Positions 44,210-52,753 of a stretch of DNA of 64,000 bases are shown piece by piece. Location: the NCBI GenBank assembly GCA_020524525.2, contig CP129018.1, forward strand, positions 1,492,115-1,556,114, written 5' to 3'. This DNA comes from Bacillus tianshenii (GTDB taxonomy: Bacteria > Bacillota > Bacilli > Bacillales > Bacillaceae_N). The notes under the pieces are model-generated. The model worked only from the letters and a program-made list of their open reading frames with translations. It ran no database searches and was not told the origin of the DNA. Both the position numbers and the translations under genes were made by a program. How positions within the stretch are numbered: position 1 is the stretch's first letter; each line of letters begins with the position of its first letter.

Positions 44210-45100
44210 TTATGTAAGTTCAAATGTGCGCGCAATGTGGGTGAAAATTTGTGTTCGATATAACGGTTTTTCATTCCATAATTGATGCAATGCTTTGTCA
44301 ATTAAGAGGATGTCTGCGTTTGGGAACTTTTTCTTTAAAGCGTTCATATTATAACGCCAATCCACAGTAGTATCACCCGTTCCTTGTAGGATAGTAATGC
44401 ATTTTGAACTTTGAGGCAGCGTTTCAAACCTTTCTTGCCATTGTTCTAGGGCATCAAGCCATGTAAACGGTATATATGTCGCTTGAAGTGGATCTTTTTT
44501 TACAAAGGTTAAATACGATTCATGATGAGAATTTCTTTTAAAGGTGCGCTTGATTTGATTTGCAGCTACAGCAATTGCTCGCTTGCCAAGCATAGAGGCG
44601 TGCCAGCGATATGAACGAACAAGCGGAGCCAAGAGTACAACTTTATTGATCGTATCTACTGGCTGTGACAATAACAAATCGACAACCGCCGCTCCCCCAG
44701 TGCTATGAGCGATAATATCAAGCGGTTTATCGATCGTAGAAATGACGTGTTGTAAATGTGTAATATAATCTATAAAGGATTCAATATGAGCCGCTTCACC
44801 AGATGATAACCCATGGCCGACAAGATCAAATGTGTAAACCTCTACTTCATGTTGCAGTAGAAATGCGATCATTTCTCTTAATTGCCCTGAGTGATCAAGA
44901 TAACCATGAACAAGCAGTACGGCCCTCTTTGCATTAGAGGGTTGAAAGCGTTGCAGGAAAAGCTTTTCATTGCCACTATTGATATACTCTGCTTCATGCT
45001 CCACTTCAAAGTCCAATCCGTAAAAGTCTCGATATGCTTTAAGCGTATGGTACTCTACACCATTTGTACGAATGTCTTCAACCACTTTTTTGAATGTCAT
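44210..45100 (-). CDS. alpha/beta hydrolase (serine hydrolase, monoglyceride-lipase-like)
   Basis: This 296-residue soluble hydrolase has oxyanion motif LVHGYLDHSG, nucleophile Ser in IIAHSTGGAA (the usual G before H is replaced by A), acid in GTGDTTVD and base in ALHQLWNE. It resembles the S33 peptidase/lysophospholipase (PldB-like) group that splits small esters or lipids. An acetyltransferase gene lies just upstream on the same strand, 19 bases away. Substrate unknown. Confidence 0.82.
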   Translation of the reverse strand: MTFKKVVEDIRTNGVEYHTLKAYRDFYGLDFEVEHEAEYINSGNEKLFLQRFQPSNAKRAVLLVHGYLDHSGQLREMIAFLLQHEVEVYTFDLVGHGLSSGEAAHIESFIDYITHLQHVISTIDKPLDIIAHSTGGAAVVDLLLSQPVDTINKVVLLAPLVRSYRWHASMLGKRAIAVAANQIKRTFKRNSHHESYLTFVKKDPLQATYIPFTWLDALEQWQERFETLPQSSKCITILQGTGDTTVDWRYNMNALKKKFPNADILLIDKALHQLWNEKPLYRTQIFTHIARTFELT

Positions 45101-45118
45101 TTTCCCAGCTCCAACTCG

Positions 45119-45595
45119 TTATTCATGACAGCTTAAATACGTTTTAAATACTTTTGTCTTCTTAAACTCTTTCCACTCCAACTTCACGTCTTCCCCATCT
45201 GCTGACCAGCCCATTATTTCAAAATAGTTGTGATCGAAGTAAACGTGAGTAAACCCATGTCTCATCCAAAATGGTTGTGAATCATTCCATGCATCTAAAT
45301 AAATATAAAAATGATGCTGCACAGCATACTCTTTAATTTTCTCTACAATGACAGAACCAATACCTTCTTTTCTTCGGTTTCTTGGGAATCTGAGCAAGCC
45401 TATAAACAACACATGTTCATCTTCATCAAAGAAAATATCTAAAACGACATTTGCACAACCAAAGCCTGGGTCGCACATTAACTCATTAATTTTTAAGAAA
45501 AAACGTCCTTCTTCCTCTGTTACCTTTGCCTTAAGTTCGTGTTCATCTAAAATTTCAATAATTTCATCAAGGGTTTCCTTAAAACCTGTTAACAT
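45119..45595 (-). CDS. GNAT-family N-acetyltransferase
   Basis: From the ATG at 45595 (GGGGAG seven bases upstream) this is a protein of 158 residues with a GNAT core: LLRFPRNRRKEGIGSVIVEKIKEYA (acetyl-CoA loop RRKEGIG) and the late strand IYLDAW followed by PFWMRHGFTHV. The acceptor is unknown. It is followed by a hydrolase gene in the same orientation. Confidence 0.78.
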   Translation of the reverse strand: MLTGFKETLDEIIEILDEHELKAKVTEEEGRFFLKINELMCDPGFGCANVVLDIFFDEDEHVLFIGLLRFPRNRRKEGIGSVIVEKIKEYAVQHHFYIYLDAWNDSQPFWMRHGFTHVYFDHNYFEIMGWSADGEDVKLEWKEFKKTKVFKTYLSCHE

Positions 45596-45634
45596 ACCAT
45601 ATCTCCCCATCTCATTTGGTTTCGTTGGATCAAT

Positions 45635-46435
45635 TTATCTCATAACACTTCCGCCTGAGAGCTTAACAGATTCTCCAACAATATTTTCAGCTGCTTCTGA
45701 CAATAAGTAGATAATCGTGTTCGCAACCTCCTCTGGCTTTGTTATTCTGCCAGAAGGCATCGTTTCATGAACCTTTTCCCATTGTTCTTCAAAGCTGCGT
45801 CCTTCTCGCTCTGCTTTTCGCTTAATAGCTGCAATGCCCATTTCAGTTTCGACAAATCCTGGGCAGACAGCATTCACACGAATATTGCTCCGAATTGCTT
45901 CAAGAGCAAATGATTGTGTAAAACCTATTAACGCAAATTTTGAAGCAGCATAAGCTGAATTGCCATACGTTCCGCGCAATCCAGATAACGACGAAACATT
46001 TACAATTGCACCTTTTTCTGTTTTCTTCATTTCTTCATATACACGCTGTGTTAATAAAATAGTTGCTGTATAGTTCAGCTCCATAATACGTCGGATGTCT
46101 TCTTCCGTAAGCCTTTCTAATACTGTCCCTCCTGCTATGCCAGCAGAATTCACAAGACCTGTAATAAGGCCGTTATGTTTTACAGCGTCTTCCACAAGGG
46201 AATCCCGTTCTTGTTTATTTGTTAAGTCAGCTGATAAAGGTGTGACAGTGATATTTGGAAATGTCTTATTTAACTGTTGTGCTAAATCAGCTAATTTCGC
46301 TTTATTTCTTCCTGTAACTGTGACAGATGAACCTGCTTGAGCCGCAGCAATGGCAGTTGCTTTCCCAATTCCGCCTGTTGCTCCGGTGATTAGAATATGT
46401 TGATTCATTAAAGCCTGATTACTGAAAATATTCAC
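45635..46435 (-). CDS. short-chain dehydrogenase/reductase (FabG-like)
   Basis: This 266-residue NAD(P)-dependent oxidoreductase has a Rossmann glycine motif TGATGGIGKA, NSAG motif, catalytic Ser in NVSSLSG, and YAASK (Tyr and Lys). The C-terminal GESVKLSGG is typical of FabG-type reductases. It starts with GTG seven bases after GGAGG. It is first of a possible three-gene unit with the acetyltransferase and hydrolase. The substrate cannot be inferred. Confidence 0.85.
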   Translation of the reverse strand: MNIFSNQALMNQHILITGATGGIGKATAIAAAQAGSSVTVTGRNKAKLADLAQQLNKTFPNITVTPLSADLTNKQERDSLVEDAVKHNGLITGLVNSAGIAGGTVLERLTEEDIRRIMELNYTATILLTQRVYEEMKKTEKGAIVNVSSLSGLRGTYGNSAYAASKFALIGFTQSFALEAIRSNIRVNAVCPGFVETEMGIAAIKRKAEREGRSFEEQWEKVHETMPSGRITKPEEVANTIIYLLSEAAENIVGESVKLSGGSVMR

Positions 46436-46662
46436 GCTTCTGCCTCCTTATAGGATGAAACCTCTTCTCCACCTTCATTGTATATCCTTTCCAACCTCAT
46501 TAAAAGATTTGAATCCCTCATTTACTGTGACGATTTTTCAAAACCTATACTCGTCTTTTTCCTTAAATAATAGTGCATCAAACCCACGTATTCCCATTAT
46601 ATACATTGACTGAAGTGGAGATAGTAAGTAATGCTTCATGATTACAACTTGGAGGGAACCAT

Positions 46663-46803
46663 ATGGCTAAAAATAAGCGTGAAAAGAAACAGCAAGCACC
46701 TGCTCCGAAACGATTACTAGCTGAAGAATTTGGAAATGAATTTATGGAAGCAAACGCAAGCAAAAACTTCCAAGAAGACGACCGCAAAGCTGAAAAACGC
46801 TAA
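46663..46803 (+). CDS. small charged protein, 46 residues
   Basis: A small gene with an excellent GGAGGG six bases before the ATG and a strong terminator right after the stop. The product is Lys/Glu/Ala/Asn-rich (MAKNKREKKQQAPAP.., then EEFGNEFMEANASKN). The motif EFGNEF..NA recalls the FGTEFASETNA repeats of gamma-type small acid-soluble spore proteins, but the match is weak. It converges with another 46-residue gene on the opposite strand. Confidence 0.65.
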   Translation: MAKNKREKKQQAPAPKRLLAEEFGNEFMEANASKNFQEDDRKAEKR

Positions 46804-46811
46804 CGAAAATA

Positions 46812-46848
46812 AGGAGGCATACGCAAAATGCGAATGCCTCCTCTCTTT
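46812..46848 (+). terminator. bidirectional terminator between two small genes
   Basis: Stem AGGAGGCAT (46812-46820) with ATGCCTCCT (46834-46842), capped by an inner CGCA/TGCG pair. Confidence 0.8.
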
Positions 46849-46987
46849 ATTGATGATTATTTTGAGTTGGTTTCCGTTTTTCAGCAGACATGTCTCTTGC
46901 ATGCTCACGTTCAAGTGTTTCCTCTGCTTCTGGCGGTAAGTGGTTGTTTTTCTTCGGCTGCAAGCGATTTCGCTGCTTTTTACCCAT
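46847..46987 (-). CDS. small basic protein, 46 residues
   Basis: The frame starts with ATG at 46987, eight bases after GGAGG, and stops at 46847 next to the shared terminator. The product is hydrophilic (MGKKQRNRLQPKKNN.., then EAEETLEREHARDMSAEK), without hydrophobic segments. Family not recognised; many Bacillus spore-associated small proteins look like this. It is too short for routine calling but has full translation signals. Confidence 0.65.
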   Translation of the reverse strand: MGKKQRNRLQPKKNNHLPPEAEETLEREHARDMSAEKRKPTQNNHQ

Positions 46988-47053
46988 ATTCATTTCCTCC
47001 CTTTGAAAACTTTCATACAGGTAGCTTTCTCACATGGAAAAAAGTTTATGCAG

Positions 47054-47596
47054 TTATGAAAGCGCAATATGAATCGCTGCAAATAGAAAGACTAATACAA
47101 ATGAAGTGATGTGAAACATTCGGACAATGGAAGAATTCAATTTATTTGTTAAGATACTACCGAATATAGCTGACAAAATTAATGCAATAACCGCCCCAAT
47201 CCCAACGTACTCTCTAAACTCCAGCTCTCCTTCAGCTAAAAACATTAACACACCATGAAAGATGGATAATGAAAGAGCAAGTATACCAAAGCCAACATGC
47301 CATTTTTTAAAGAACAATAAGAAGTCACGGTATTGTTTCTTATAATTGCTGAAGTTGTTCATAACAACAGGTGCGAGTCTTTTTAAAGGAAAGAAAAGAA
47401 CTGCTCCACCGACAGATACCATTCCTGCCCAACCAATTAACTCACCTGTTTCTTCAACCACTTCATTTTCTTCCTCTTCTTCCCCTTCGTATTCATGTTC
47501 TTCATATTCGTCATCATCAGCAAAAACTAATTGTGATGGGAAAACAAACATCCCAGCAATGAAACAAATAAATATAATTGCAATATACTTTTTCAC
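47054..47596 (-). CDS. four-helix membrane protein with acidic linker and transmembrane histidines
   Basis: This 180-residue protein has a signal peptide (about 1-26), a very acidic stretch (about 27-50, DDDEYEEHEYEGEEEEEN) that would lie outside the membrane, then four hydrophobic segments. Histidines lie in or near helices (KKWHVGFG, IFHGVLMF, MFHITSF, IHIALS), a pattern seen in b-type cytochromes such as ferric-reductase or cytochrome b561-like proteins; this is inference. It is the last gene of an operon with a response regulator and a sensor kinase, 17 bases after the kinase gene, so it may be its sensor partner or output. Confidence 0.65.
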   Translation of the reverse strand: MKKYIAIIFICFIAGMFVFPSQLVFADDDEYEEHEYEGEEEEENEVVEETGELIGWAGMVSVGGAVLFFPLKRLAPVVMNNFSNYKKQYRDFLLFFKKWHVGFGILALSLSIFHGVLMFLAEGELEFREYVGIGAVIALILSAIFGSILTNKLNSSIVRMFHITSFVLVFLFAAIHIALS

Positions 47597-47612
47597 GCTT
47601 TCTCCACTCCTA

Positions 47613-48893
47613 CTACAGAGGTATTTTTACACTAAATGTTGCACCCGAGCCTTCGACACTTTGCACCTCAATGGTCCCTTTGTGTGCTTCAATTATCCAC
47701 TTCGCAATTGACAAACCAATCCCATTCCCGCCATTCTCACGTGTACGAGCTTTATCTACTCGATAGAAGCGGTCAAATACATACGGAAGTTCTTCTGCTG
47801 GAATGCCTTTGCCGGTATCTTTTATGCGAATCATAGCATGTTGATCGGTTGTGAAAGTTGTGATGTTTACTGAACCACCTTCTACATTGTATTTCATTGC
47901 ATTGTCAATAAAGATAAGCAGAGCTTGGTGAAGTCTTTCTTTGTCAGCTGTTATATGGACTGACTGTGAGCTATCATATTCGAGCAAAACACTTTTTTGT
48001 TCTGCAATAGGCTGCAGATTCTTAATCAAGCGCTGTAGCATATCGACAACATCTATTTTTTCTTTATGCAAAACAGATGATGGTGAGTCAGTCCGGGCGA
48101 GGAACAGTAAATCTTCGACAAGCTTTTGCATACGATTAACCTCGTCATAACAATCATCAAATACTTCCTTTGAAAATGGCTCAAACTTGTTTTTTTCTTC
48201 TGCTGCCAATACTTCAAGAGAAGATTTCACAATGCTTAAGGGGGTGCGCAGTTCGTGAGAGGCGTCAGCTGTAAATTGTTTTTGCTTATCGAATGCTTTT
48301 TGAATCGGAACCATTGCTTTACCAGCCATATAATTAGCAATAAACGCTGCTATAAGCAGAAACACTAACCCGACAACAATTAGCAAAAGCAATAACTGAT
48401 TTACAAGCTTTAATTGAGGGGTTATATTTGCACCCGTATAGATTGTCCCAATAAACTCCCCATTTTCAAAAACAGACTGAGCTGTTAATAAGAATTGAAG
48501 TTTCTCATCTTGATATGTGATGGTTTCATATTGAATGTCTATGTCAGACGGGCTCCAACCATTCACAACTTCAAGAAGCTTTTCCCGAACTTCAGGTAAT
48601 ATCTCATCTCCTTCTATAAGCGTTCCATCTTTGGCAACGATATAGTAAAATGTACGGGCGCCTGGCACGTAATCGACCTCTTCCTCCTCGTCTTCCTTAT
48701 GGTAATACCATTCCAACAGCTCTTCACGATGGTCTGCCAATTCATGATTAGCAAGCTTACGTAAGCTTTCCTCTTGGTCAAACCGGAGCAGACCTTGTAA
48801 GCCAATATAGACAATGACACAAAAAAACGCGAAAAGCACTCCCATTACAATTAAATATAAGAATGTTAATTGTTTACGAATTTTGTGAAACAT
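47613..48893 (-). CDS. two-component sensor histidine kinase
   Basis: This 426-residue membrane kinase has TM1 about 12-33, an extracytoplasmic domain rich in acidic residues (about 34-165, including KEDEEEEVDY), TM2 about 168-192, HisKA with phospho-His in ASHELRTPLS (about residue 215), and HATPase with N-box FIDNAMKYN, G1 KDTGKGIP and G2 GNGIGLSIAKW. It overlaps the response regulator gene by 20 bases and is followed by a His-rich membrane protein. Confidence 0.92.
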   Translation of the reverse strand: MFHKIRKQLTFLYLIVMGVLFAFFCVIVYIGLQGLLRFDQEESLRKLANHELADHREELLEWYYHKEDEEEEVDYVPGARTFYYIVAKDGTLIEGDEILPEVREKLLEVVNGWSPSDIDIQYETITYQDEKLQFLLTAQSVFENGEFIGTIYTGANITPQLKLVNQLLLLLIVVGLVFLLIAAFIANYMAGKAMVPIQKAFDKQKQFTADASHELRTPLSIVKSSLEVLAAEEKNKFEPFSKEVFDDCYDEVNRMQKLVEDLLFLARTDSPSSVLHKEKIDVVDMLQRLIKNLQPIAEQKSVLLEYDSSQSVHITADKERLHQALLIFIDNAMKYNVEGGSVNITTFTTDQHAMIRIKDTGKGIPAEELPYVFDRFYRVDKARTRENGGNGIGLSIAKWIIEAHKGTIEVQSVEGSGATFSVKIPL

Positions 48894-49563
48894 ATGGCGT
48901 CACCAATTTATAACCAATTCCCCGTATATTTTGTATACAACGTTCATCGGCATCCTCGATTTTCTTTCGCAGCAGACGGACAAGTGCATCAAGTGAATTG
49001 TTTGTTACTATCGCGTCAAACCCCCAAATGCGATCAATAAGCACTTCACGCGGCAGCACTTGATTCTTATGCCGCATGAACAGTTCAAACAGCTGATATT
49101 CTTTCGGAGTTAATTGTACAAAAACCCCATCCTTCCAAACTTCTTTCGTTGTAAGGTTAAGTGAAAGCTGGCCACATTGAATGCTTTCTTCTTGGATCGT
49201 TTGTGTCCCGCGACGAGAAAGCGCTCGAATTCTTGCAAAGAGTTCCTCAAACTCAAATGGTTTTACGAGATAATCATCTGCTCCTGCATCAAGTCCATAT
49301 ACACGATCTTCGACAGCATCCTTTGCGGTTAATAATAAGATTGGTTTTGTAAAGTTTTCTTTTCTTAATTTTTGACAAACTTGGATACCACTTAAACCCG
49401 GCATCATCCAATCAAGAATAACGAGATCATATCCTGATGATTGAATATAAAAGAGTGCGTCTTCTCCATTTGCTACCCAGTCAACGGAATGGTTTTCTTT
49501 TTTCAACATATGAACAATTAACTTCGCTAAACGTTGGTCATCTTCTGCTACCAATAGGTGCAA
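48874..49563 (-). CDS. OmpR-family response regulator
   Basis: From a TTG at 49563, five bases after GAGGGTGA, this is a regulator of about 229 residues; the open frame extends to a GTG at 49584 that lacks a ribosome site. The receiver domain has the phospho-Asp in VILDWMMPG, acidic pocket AEDD, Thr in LLLTAKD and Lys in LVKPFEFEE. The C-terminal winged helix carries LTPKEYQLFELFMRH and NSLDALVRLLRKKI. Its partner kinase follows directly. The regulon is unknown; the membrane protein in the operon is an obvious candidate. Confidence 0.9.
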   Translation of the reverse strand: MHLLVAEDDQRLAKLIVHMLKKENHSVDWVANGEDALFYIQSSGYDLVILDWMMPGLSGIQVCQKLRKENFTKPILLLTAKDAVEDRVYGLDAGADDYLVKPFEFEELFARIRALSRRGTQTIQEESIQCGQLSLNLTTKEVWKDGVFVQLTPKEYQLFELFMRHKNQVLPREVLIDRIWGFDAIVTNNSLDALVRLLRKKIEDADERCIQNIRGIGYKLVTPYVSQNS

Positions 49564-49655
49564 CTTCTTCACCCTCTCACTCACATATTAAAGGAGCTTA
49601 CAATTAGCATAAGCACCTTTTCTGAAAAATAAATGAAAAACGTCCATTCGCATAC

Positions 49656-49686
49656 TAAAAACCACGAAGCACGCAGCTTCGCGGTT
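49656..49686 (-). terminator. terminator of the spermidine-synthase-like gene
   Basis: Stem of 49660-49670 with 49676-49686 (one G-U pair in the transcript) and TTTTTAG on the minus strand. Confidence 0.8.
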
Positions 49687-50370
49687 CTAAACATTTAATG
49701 AATTTGTAAACGGTTCATGCTTCGCAAAATAAACGATATTATGCTGGCGGAAAGAATGTTTTATACTGTGGTCTTTAACTGAAGAAAAATGCTTCTGAAG
49801 CTTGGCATGTAAAAACTTTGAATGTGCTCCACTTGTATAAGTTACACATCCACCTTGCGATAGTCGAGACTTAACAACCTGCATACCATTATCTCCATAT
49901 AAACTGCGGCTGTTTTCAAAGATAAGCCAATCAGGGCCTTTTTCTACATTTAAACAAATCATATCAAACTGTTCTGCAGAACCTTGCAGGTACGTCGTTA
50001 AATCAGCTTGTACGACATGCAATTTGCGGTTGTTTAAAGCGTTTTCATTTAAATCAGCAAAATATGTACGATTCCAATTAATAATTTCTTGTTCTTTTTC
50101 AACAACGATTACTTCGTTAATCTGTTCATTTTTTAATACTTCAGCAGCTAAGAAACCAACACCTAAGCCGCCAATCAAAACACGCTTTGGATGCTTAACT
50201 TGTAATAACGCATCATGTATAAACGAACAATGAGATTTTTCATTATACGTTGCTGTCAAAAACAACCCATTTGAAATAATTTCAAAGTGAGGGCCACGCT
50301 TTTGAAGTTGCAGTTCGCCTCTTTCCGTGGAACACCGCTCGAGAACCTCCAGCTTAATTCCTTTTCCCAC
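49687..50370 (-). CDS. spermidine synthase-like methyltransferase-fold protein
   Basis: This 227-residue protein has the Rossmann fold of spermidine synthases and SAM-dependent methyltransferases: glycine motif GGLGVGFLAAEVL and acidic loop VVEKEQEIINW. The N-terminal spermidine-synthase beta domain is reduced, and the DxxxDAP catalytic signature is absent (LNVEKGPDW instead). It may therefore not make polyamines. It starts with GTG six bases after GAGGTG. Monocistronic. Confidence 0.7.
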   Translation of the reverse strand: MGKGIKLEVLERCSTERGELQLQKRGPHFEIISNGLFLTATYNEKSHCSFIHDALLQVKHPKRVLIGGLGVGFLAAEVLKNEQINEVIVVEKEQEIINWNRTYFADLNENALNNRKLHVVQADLTTYLQGSAEQFDMICLNVEKGPDWLIFENSRSLYGDNGMQVVKSRLSQGGCVTYTSGAHSKFLHAKLQKHFSSVKDHSIKHSFRQHNIVYFAKHEPFTNSLNV

Positions 50371-50526
50371 CTAATTCACCTCATATATTCATTGAATTTT
50401 CCAACAATATTATACATGATAAAAGGCCTGTATTTTCACATATTTTTCATAAAGATGTGTCTTTTATGCGTCAATTTTATAAAAGCTCAGTCGTTATGTA
50501 TGGTTTTCTGCTAAAGAGTCAAGATT

Positions 50527-51387
50527 TTATCCAACATATTTCTTCAAAATTCGATCAATTGAGGGACCATATGATTCACCAAACATATTCAAATGTACAA
50601 GTAAATAATAAAGTTGATAAAGCTCTTTTCGCTCTTTATATTCTTTTGAAAGCGGAAAAACACGCTGATAGGACTCATAGAATTCCCTGGAGTATCCGCC
50701 AAATAATTCCGTAAAAGCAAGTTCAAATTCATGGTCACCATATAATACAGAAGGATCAATTAAATACGGCTCCCCTTTAGCACCAGCAAGCCAATTACCA
50801 CTCCATAAATCCCCATGAAGTAAACTCCCTTTTGGACATTCAGGTATCCATTTTTCTAGACGGTCAAGAAGCTTATGAAGTTGTTCATGCCTCTGCCCAC
50901 GGATTAGTCCCTGCTCAACCCCAAGCCGCACTTGAGTGGCTAAGCGTTGTTCACGATAATAGGTACACCAATTATTATACCAACCATTCTCTTGGCGTAA
51001 CTTTCCAATATACGTGAAATCATCATAACCAAAATGACTTTTTGTCTGAAGGTGCATCTTTGCTAGTCTTTCTCCAAGCTTAACATCCGTGCTTTTATTT
51101 GGTGCCCCATTAATCCATTCTAACCAAAGCATCGGACTATTTGTTTTGACAACTCCATACACATTTGGCACGTTAATTGTATTCGTATCTGCTATTAATT
51201 GCAGTCCACGAGCTTCTACTGTAAAAAATTCCTTCTCCACTTCTTTATTTAATTTAACGAAATATTCCTGTTCTTTTGTTCGAACATAAAAACTCTCATT
51301 AATATCTCCACCTGAAACAGGATGAATAACTTCAATTTCACTTTTATCTCCAAGTTGTGCCGCTCCGTTAATAAAGTCCACTTTCAT
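50527..51387 (-). CDS. fructosamine kinase family protein
   Basis: This 286-residue kinase of the fructosamine-3-kinase/APH fold phosphorylates sugars attached to proteins or amines, a deglycation repair step. Motifs: Lys in YFVKLNKE, the catalytic loop LLHGDLWSGNW and the metal-binding Asp in YLIDPSVLYGDHEFELA. Length fits the bacterial family (about 285-290). GGAGATGA precedes the ATG. Monocistronic. Confidence 0.9.
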   Translation of the reverse strand: MKVDFINGAAQLGDKSEIEVIHPVSGGDINESFYVRTKEQEYFVKLNKEVEKEFFTVEARGLQLIADTNTINVPNVYGVVKTNSPMLWLEWINGAPNKSTDVKLGERLAKMHLQTKSHFGYDDFTYIGKLRQENGWYNNWCTYYREQRLATQVRLGVEQGLIRGQRHEQLHKLLDRLEKWIPECPKGSLLHGDLWSGNWLAGAKGEPYLIDPSVLYGDHEFELAFTELFGGYSREFYESYQRVFPLSKEYKERKELYQLYYLLVHLNMFGESYGPSIDRILKKYVG

Positions 51388-51473
51388 TTCCTCATCTCCT
51401 TTTCACTAATTTATACTTTATCTAAGCAAATAAACGCAAATGTCGTGAAGAGCACATGGGCGTAATGAAACGA

Positions 51474-51508
51474 CAAAAAAATCCTTACTTCTCGATAAGA
51501 AGTAAGGA
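51474..51508 (-). terminator. terminator after the zinc-ribbon gene
   Basis: Perfect stem TCCTTACTTCT (51482-51492) with AGAAGTAAGGA (51498-51508) and a T-run on the minus strand. Confidence 0.85.
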
Positions 51509-51575
51509 CCATAAGGGAATGAGATTTATCGTGTATCCATCGCTGTCGAAACGATGGGCGCACACCAGATGTCAT

Positions 51576-51803
51576 TTATGAACGGAAAGACAGCGCATCA
51601 CCTTTAATATAGCTGGTGATTTTGCTTATCGAGATGTTCGTCTCAGATGCAATTTCAATCGCATTCGCATAAGGTTTTTTCGACAAATATTGACGAATTT
51701 TCCAATAATCTGAACGCTCTGCCTCATAACAAGTTGGACAAAGCATTGCTTGTAATTGACCACTAATTCGCCCACATTCATCACAAAATCCGCTTGAATT
51801 CAA
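51576..51803 (-). CDS. small zinc-ribbon / helix-turn-helix protein
   Basis: This 75-residue protein has two CxxC pairs in its N-terminal half (FCDECG.., LCPTCY) that form a zinc ribbon, followed by a predicted helix-turn-helix (NAIEIASETNISISKITSYIKGDAL). The layout recalls the flagellar-operon protein YvyF, but without its second zinc site and without flagellar neighbours. It starts with TTG at 51803, seven bases after GGGGTGA. A regulator role is possible but unproven. Confidence 0.65.
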   Translation of the reverse strand: MNSSGFCDECGRISGQLQAMLCPTCYEAERSDYWKIRQYLSKKPYANAIEIASETNISISKITSYIKGDALSFRS

Positions 51804-51982
51804 GACGACTTCACCCCTTCCTGCACGTCCACATTTCGAAACATTTCATTGTTACCTGTATTTTACTAAAGAAAAAAATGTTCGCTAAGGGTCATTTGCA
51901 GGAAGTTTAATCGTTCTTTAGACCTCTTTTCATTAATTTTTTACAATAATTTTAAATTTATTAGGACTTTAGATTAGTTGCT

Positions 51983-52753
51983 TTAACTATAATCTTTAAT
52001 TAATCGGTGTAACTCACCTTTTAGATTTGGAAGTTCATCTGCTGTTAAGCGTATACGTAATTTTGTTTCATCCATATCAAGCATTTCGCTAAACAGTCCA
52101 CCCAGCCCTTGAGCTCGGCGGTCAACTTCCATCCAAACATCGAATTCATTTTCAGAAACAGCTAAGAAAATGACCTCTAGTTCATCAAGCTTTCCTCTAA
52201 ATTCCCCGCGGTACGGAATAAATTCAAACTCTTGCACGAACGGCAGCCGGCTTCCAAGCATCTTAGGGGCAACTTCATTCTCTGCTTCTTGTAATTTGAA
52301 CCCAAGCTCATCAAGTGCTTCAAAGAAAGCAGACATGTATGGATGTGGTTCCACACGAATATAATCACGGTCGCTTGGGTCGACAGCCATCTTTATATCT
52401 AAGCCCGTTTGAACCCATACATGTGAACGGCCTATGGAAACAGGTGTGCCTAATGGCAATTCAAAAGAAAAAGGAATCTCCTTCACTTCATCTGGTGCAA
52501 TTGTAAACGGATTTGTTACTTGGTAACGTCCGATCACACCTGTCTCTTCTACTTTATCATCATCCACTTCCCGTAAATACGTGGTATTAAGTGACAGATA
52601 AATCGCATCAATATCTTGTGCGACACTGCCCCCGCGAATCACAACCTTACCTGTGATATCACTTCCTGCTCGAAGAATATCCTGCTCAAGCTGTGTATCT
52701 ACCTCTGCTGCTCCGACTCCTATACTTGCGAACATTTTTTTAAAAAAAGACAT
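51983..52753 (-). CDS. spo0M: sporulation-control protein Spo0M
   Basis: This 256-residue cytosolic arrestin-like protein is recognised from MSFFKKMFASIGVGAAEVDT, the arrestin-N beta pattern (GSDITGKVVIRGG..), and a C-terminal region with EVIFLAVSENEFDVWMEVDRR and GLGGLFSEM. In B. subtilis Spo0M affects sporulation and cell division. The ATG at 52753 is eight bases after GGAG; the ATG at 52759 is too close. Its presence supports a spore-forming host. The gene is divergent from ectABC. Confidence 0.92.
   Translation of the reverse strand: MSFFKKMFASIGVGAAEVDTQLEQDILRAGSDITGKVVIRGGSVAQDIDAIYLSLNTTYLREVDDDKVEETGVIGRYQVTNPFTIAPDEVKEIPFSFELPLGTPVSIGRSHVWVQTGLDIKMAVDPSDRDYIRVEPHPYMSAFFEALDELGFKLQEAENEVAPKMLGSRLPFVQEFEFIPYRGEFRGKLDELEVIFLAVSENEFDVWMEVDRRAQGLGGLFSEMLDMDETKLRIRLTADELPNLKGELHRLIKDYS

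Noticed and set aside
46578-46914. Hydrophobic minus-strand frames across the small 46-residue gene
   Set aside because: They overlap a gene with a clear ribosome site and terminator and have none themselves.
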